The position numbers and the translations under genes are program-made. A stretch of DNA of 16,673 nt from an uncultured Oscillospiraceae bacterium (lineage in GTDB: Bacteria; Bacillota; Clostridia; Oscillospirales; Acutalibacteraceae). The stretch lies in the NCBI GenBank assembly GCA_910588415.1, contig CAJUPK010000041.1, forward strand, positions 1 to 16,673. The letters run 5' to 3'. Below are positions 14,115-16,673 of the stretch, one piece after another (the first letter of the stretch is position 1; every line of letters starts with the position of its first letter). The notes beneath the pieces were generated by a model that was not told the DNA's origin, made no database searches, and saw nothing but the letters and a program-made list of their open reading frames with translations.

Positions 14115-15125
14115 GCCCTCCAGCCGGAACTCCCCCTGTGCCACGCTGGCATCCTGCAGGAAGTCCACCTGGTACCCCATCTTTTCCAGCCGCTTCACAT
14201 TTTCCCTGCCCTGCCCCAGCGCTGTGGATATATCCCTGGGGTTCACCGCCACCCGGCAGGCTCCGGGCTTCCCAAGCTTTCCTGCCAGGCTTCTGAGAAA
14301 CCGCCTGCTCTCTGCCAGCTGCCGGAAAGCCGGGTGATAGGGCCCGGCCAGCCTCTTGGCCTCCAGCTCTGGGCCGGGGTGCAGACCCATGCGGATGACC
14401 CGCACCCCGGCTTCCTCGAACAGCTCCAGCAGTTCCGCGCACAGCTCCACCGCCTGGTCTATGGTCTGGGGGGCATACTGGCCCGCCTGGTGCAGCCGGG
14501 CCAGCTCTGTGCCGGACAGCACCACCGTGGGATAAATCCGCACTGTCTCCGGCCCCAAAGCAATCAGCCTGCTGGCAGTCTCCCGGGTCTTTTCCGGCGT
14601 ATCGGTGTACAGCCCGGTCATCATCTGCAGGCCCAGCTCTAAGCCAGCTTCCCGTATCAGCCCCGCCGCCCGGACTGTCTCCTTGGCCCGGTGGCCCCGG
14701 CGGTTGGCGGCCAGCACCCCGTCATCCATGGACTGGGCTCCCAGCTCAACGGCAGTCACCCGGTGAGCCTTCAAAACTGCCAGCACCTCCTGGTCTATGG
14801 CGTCTGGCCGGGTGGAACAGCGCACCCCCCGAAAGCCATAGCGCTCCACAGCCTGCTGGGCAGCCTTTAGCAGAGAGAGCATATAGGCCCGGTCTATGGC
14901 CGTAAAGCTGCCTCCAAAAAAGGCCAGCTCTGTGTTCCCTGGGTCCTGGCAGGTCCCGGCCCCGGTCCGGGCGGCAGAGAGTACGTCCTCCGGCCTGGGG
15001 GGCAGACTGGGGGCCATCCCGGTGATGGTGTTCTGCTCACAAAAGCTGCACTGCTGGGGGCAGCCCAGGTGGGGCACAAAAACCGCGATGTTGGCGTGCC
15101 GCACCCGCTCTTTTCCGCCGCTCAA
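14112..15125 (-). CDS. Elp3-like radical SAM protein
   Basis: A 337-residue radical SAM enzyme. The [4Fe-4S] motif is C22-x3-C26-x2-C29 (GCPQQCSFCEQ), followed by FFGGSFTAID and VELGAQSMDDGVL, typical of the Elp3/MiaB-type TIM barrel. It lacks the acetyltransferase domain of full Elp3. Relatives often lie beside rnc and smc in Clostridia, and their reaction is not established to my knowledge. The listed start is a TTG at 15125 that overlaps the rnc stop as TTGA; a GTG at 15104 is the alternative and costs seven residues before the conserved part. The TAG stop lies in the end of the repeat element. Confidence 0.92.
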   Translation of the reverse strand: MSGGKERVRHANIAVFVPHLGCPQQCSFCEQNTITGMAPSLPPRPEDVLSAARTGAGTCQDPGNTELAFFGGSFTAIDRAYMLSLLKAAQQAVERYGFRGVRCSTRPDAIDQEVLAVLKAHRVTAVELGAQSMDDGVLAANRRGHRAKETVRAAGLIREAGLELGLQMMTGLYTDTPEKTRETASRLIALGPETVRIYPTVVLSGTELARLHQAGQYAPQTIDQAVELCAELLELFEEAGVRVIRMGLHPGPELEAKRLAGPYHPAFRQLAESRRFLRSLAGKLGKPGACRVAVNPRDISTALGQGRENVKRLEKMGYQVDFLQDASVAQGEFRLEG

Positions 15126-15802
15126 TAGCCCATCAGCTCCAGGGCCTCCCGGGCGGCCTGCTGCTCGGCCTCCTTCTTGCTCTTTCCGCCGCCCCGGCCA
15201 ATCACATTGCTGTTGAGATGCACCTCTACAGTAAAGTGCTTCCGGTGGTCCGGGCCGCTCTCCCCGGTCACCACATATTCCAGCCGCTCCTCCGGGTTCT
15301 GCTGGATGATCTCCTGCAGCGTGGTCTTATAGTCCTTAAAGGCCCGGGTACTCCTGGTCTCTGCCGCTGGGCCGATGAACCGCAGAATAAAGGCCTTCAC
15401 CCGTTCCAGGTCCCCGCTGTCCAGATAGATGGCTGCCGCGGTGGACTCGAACACATCCGCCAGAATGCTGGGCCGCTCCCGGCCCCCGGAGTGGGTCTCT
15501 CCATGGCTTAGCCGCAGAAAACTGCCCGCCTCCAGCGCCCGGGAGAACCCGCACAGGGATTTCTCGCACACCAGCGCCGCCCGGGTCTTGGTCAGCTGTC
15601 CCTCCGGCAGATTGGCAAAGTGGCTGAACAGATACTCCGCCGTGACAAACCCCAGCACCGAATCCCCCAAGAACTCCAGGCGCTCGTAGCTCTGGCACCG
15701 GTTCTCGTTGGCATAGGACGAATGTGTCAGGGCTGTCTCCAGCAGGGCCTTGTTGTGAAAGGTATAGCCGATCCGCTTCTCATACTCCTCCAGTGGTCTC
15801 AT
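15122..15802 (-). CDS. rnc: Ribonuclease III
   Basis: Double-strand-specific endonuclease that processes rRNA precursors and structured mRNAs. A 226-residue protein with the signature ERLEFLGDSVL (E43 and D47), the second catalytic pair D116 and E119 in SILADVFES, and a C-terminal dsRNA-binding domain from about residue 156 (DYKTTLQEIIQ to GKSKKEAEQQAAREALELMG). Length is standard. The ATG at 15802 has a run of AGGAGG about 8 nt upstream. The usual upstream neighbour acpP is missing; 153 nt separate it from plsX. Confidence 0.97.
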   Translation of the reverse strand: MRPLEEYEKRIGYTFHNKALLETALTHSSYANENRCQSYERLEFLGDSVLGFVTAEYLFSHFANLPEGQLTKTRAALVCEKSLCGFSRALEAGSFLRLSHGETHSGGRERPSILADVFESTAAAIYLDSGDLERVKAFILRFIGPAAETRSTRAFKDYKTTLQEIIQQNPEERLEYVVTGESGPDHRKHFTVEVHLNSNVIGRGGGKSKKEAEQQAAREALELMGY

Positions 15803-15924
15803 CTTCCGGTCTCCTCCTGTATTTCAAGCAGCTTTTCCACAAGCCTGTCCTCCCCTTTCCCGCTCTGGGCCGCACCGCATACAGATTGCGTACAGTCTGA
15901 CGGGAAAGGTGCAGGCGAATCCCA

Positions 15925-15944
15925 CACAAAGGCCGGCCTTTGTG
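15925..15944. other. 20-bp perfect palindrome between plsX and rnc
   Basis: CACAAAGGCC followed at once by its reverse complement. It lies 11 bp after the plsX stop. As RNA it would be a strong hairpin, but no U-tract follows in either direction, so it is not a classic terminator. It could be an RNase III or other processing site, or a protein-binding site. Confidence 0.5.
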
Positions 15945-15955
15945 CAGCGCTGCCT

Positions 15956-16673
15956 CTAGTCTTTCTTCCCCAGCTCCTGGCCAATGGCCTCCACAAAGCC
16001 GGACTGGGTGCAGTCCCGCACCAGCTTCAGGGCGCTTTCCACTGCCCTGGCCTTGGCGTTGCCGTGCATTTTGAACACCGGCTTGGAAGCCCCAATAATC
16101 GGCGCGCCTCCATAGGAGTTATAGTCCATCCGCTTTTTCAGCCCCTGCAGGTCCCCATAGATCAGGGCGGCGGCCAGCTTGTTTTTGGTATTTTTCTGGA
16201 AGATCTCCTTCACCATCCCCATCATGGCCAGGGCCGTGCCCTCGTACAGCTTCAGCACTGTGTTGCCTGTAAACCCGTCGGCCACAGCCACATCGCAGGC
16301 TCCGTAGGGGATATCCCGGGGCTCCACGTTGCCTATAAAGTGGATATGGGGACAGTCCTTCAACAGGGCATAGGCGGCCAGCCGCAGGTCATCACCCTTG
16401 TGGGCCTCTGACCCCACGTTCACCAGTCCCACCCGGGGGGACCGCACTCCCATCACCCGCTCCATGTACACAGACCCCATCAGCCCAAACTGCAGGAGCA
16501 TCTCCGGCCTGCAGGCCACGTTGGCCCCTCCGTCACAGATCATAAAGGGCGTCTTTGTGGTAGGCAGTACGGGGGCGAAGGCCACCCGCTTCACGCCTTT
16601 GATCCGCTTGACCAGCATGGTGGCCCCCACGGTCAGGGCTCCGCTGTTGCCCGCGCTGGCAAAGGCGTCGCCC
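15956..16673 (-). CDS. plsX: Phosphate acyltransferase PlsX, C-terminal part (cut by window edge)
   Basis: Forms acyl-phosphate from acyl-ACP, the first step of the PlsX/PlsY phospholipid route. The visible 238 residues start inside the gene at GDAFASAGNSGALTVGA and run through ICDGGANVACRPEMLLQFG, LVNVGSEAHKGDD, FIGNVEPRDI, DVAVADGFTGNTVLKLYEG and the YGGAPIIGASKPVFKMHG end region, all diagnostic for PlsX. The frame is open to the window edge, so the true start lies beyond 16673. It stands at the head of the rnc transcript with a 153-nt gap. Confidence 0.97.
   Translation of the reverse strand, partial: GDAFASAGNSGALTVGATMLVKRIKGVKRVAFAPVLPTTKTPFMICDGGANVACRPEMLLQFGLMGSVYMERVMGVRSPRVGLVNVGSEAHKGDDLRLAAYALLKDCPHIHFIGNVEPRDIPYGACDVAVADGFTGNTVLKLYEGTALAMMGMVKEIFQKNTKNKLAAALIYGDLQGLKKRMDYNSYGGAPIIGASKPVFKMHGNAKARAVESALKLVRDCTQSGFVEAIGQELGKKD

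Noticed and set aside
1..16673. CRISPR array, phage, toxin-antitoxin or defence island
   Set aside because: No regular repeats, integrase, cas genes or small paired genes were seen; the window is housekeeping DNA.

Overview
The window looks like chromosomal core DNA of a GC-rich low-GC-clade Firmicute, most likely a gut Clostridia member of the Oscillospiraceae type (Flavonifractor, Pseudoflavonifractor or Oscillibacter-like). The reasons are the gene order plsX-rnc-smc-ftsY and yhbY-nadD-yqeK-rsfS-leuS, a T-box leader in front of leuS, strong AGGAGG-type ribosome binding sites, several GTG/TTG starts, and high GC in the third codon positions. This is inference from gene content; no database was searched.

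Almost everything is transcribed on the minus strand, so the gene order below runs from high to low coordinates. (1) 16673-14112: the 3' part of plsX (phospholipid synthesis), rnc (RNase III) and an Elp3-like radical SAM protein overlapping rnc by 4 nt. The acyl carrier protein gene often found between plsX and rnc is not present. (2) 14114-13093: a 101-bp inverted-repeat element (copy B), then a plus-strand flavin/PNPOx-like gene broken by one in-frame TGA and closed by a strong terminator, then a 343-bp gap with several hairpins that may be the smc leader. (3) 13092-6844: smc, a SAM methyltransferase, a VanZ-like membrane protein and ftsY. The methyltransferase and vanZ genes sit inside the usual smc-ftsY pair. 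FtsY has an unusual C-terminal tail of about 110 residues. (4) 6699-5028: an RdgB-type nucleotide pyrophosphatase fused to a Cys-rich DUF3795-like module, a GNAT acetyltransferase pseudogene, and a 141-bp copy (A) of the same inverted-repeat family. (5) 5027-4626: an intergenic stretch with no convincing gene and a possible promoter. (6) 4625-1779: a tight run of yhbY, nadD, yqeK, rsfS, a conserved hypothetical gene and a small GNAT gene. (7) 1753-1: leuS with its own consensus promoter, a T-box leader with a textbook antiterminator/terminator pair, and the first 451 codons.

The genes serve housekeeping roles: ribosome maturation and silencing (YhbY, RsfS), NAD synthesis (NadD), Ap4A turnover (YqeK), leucine charging (LeuS), nucleotide-pool cleaning (RdgB), protein targeting (FtsY), chromosome organisation (SMC), RNA processing (RNase III) and lipid synthesis (PlsX).

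I found no defence island, CRISPR array, phage, plasmid origin, rRNA or tRNA. The most interesting points are a dispersed TA-flanked inverted-repeat family whose end supplies the TAG stop of both neighbouring genes, the RdgB-DUF3795 fusion, the FtsY tail, two fresh pseudogenes, and an attenuator-like leader in front of smc.
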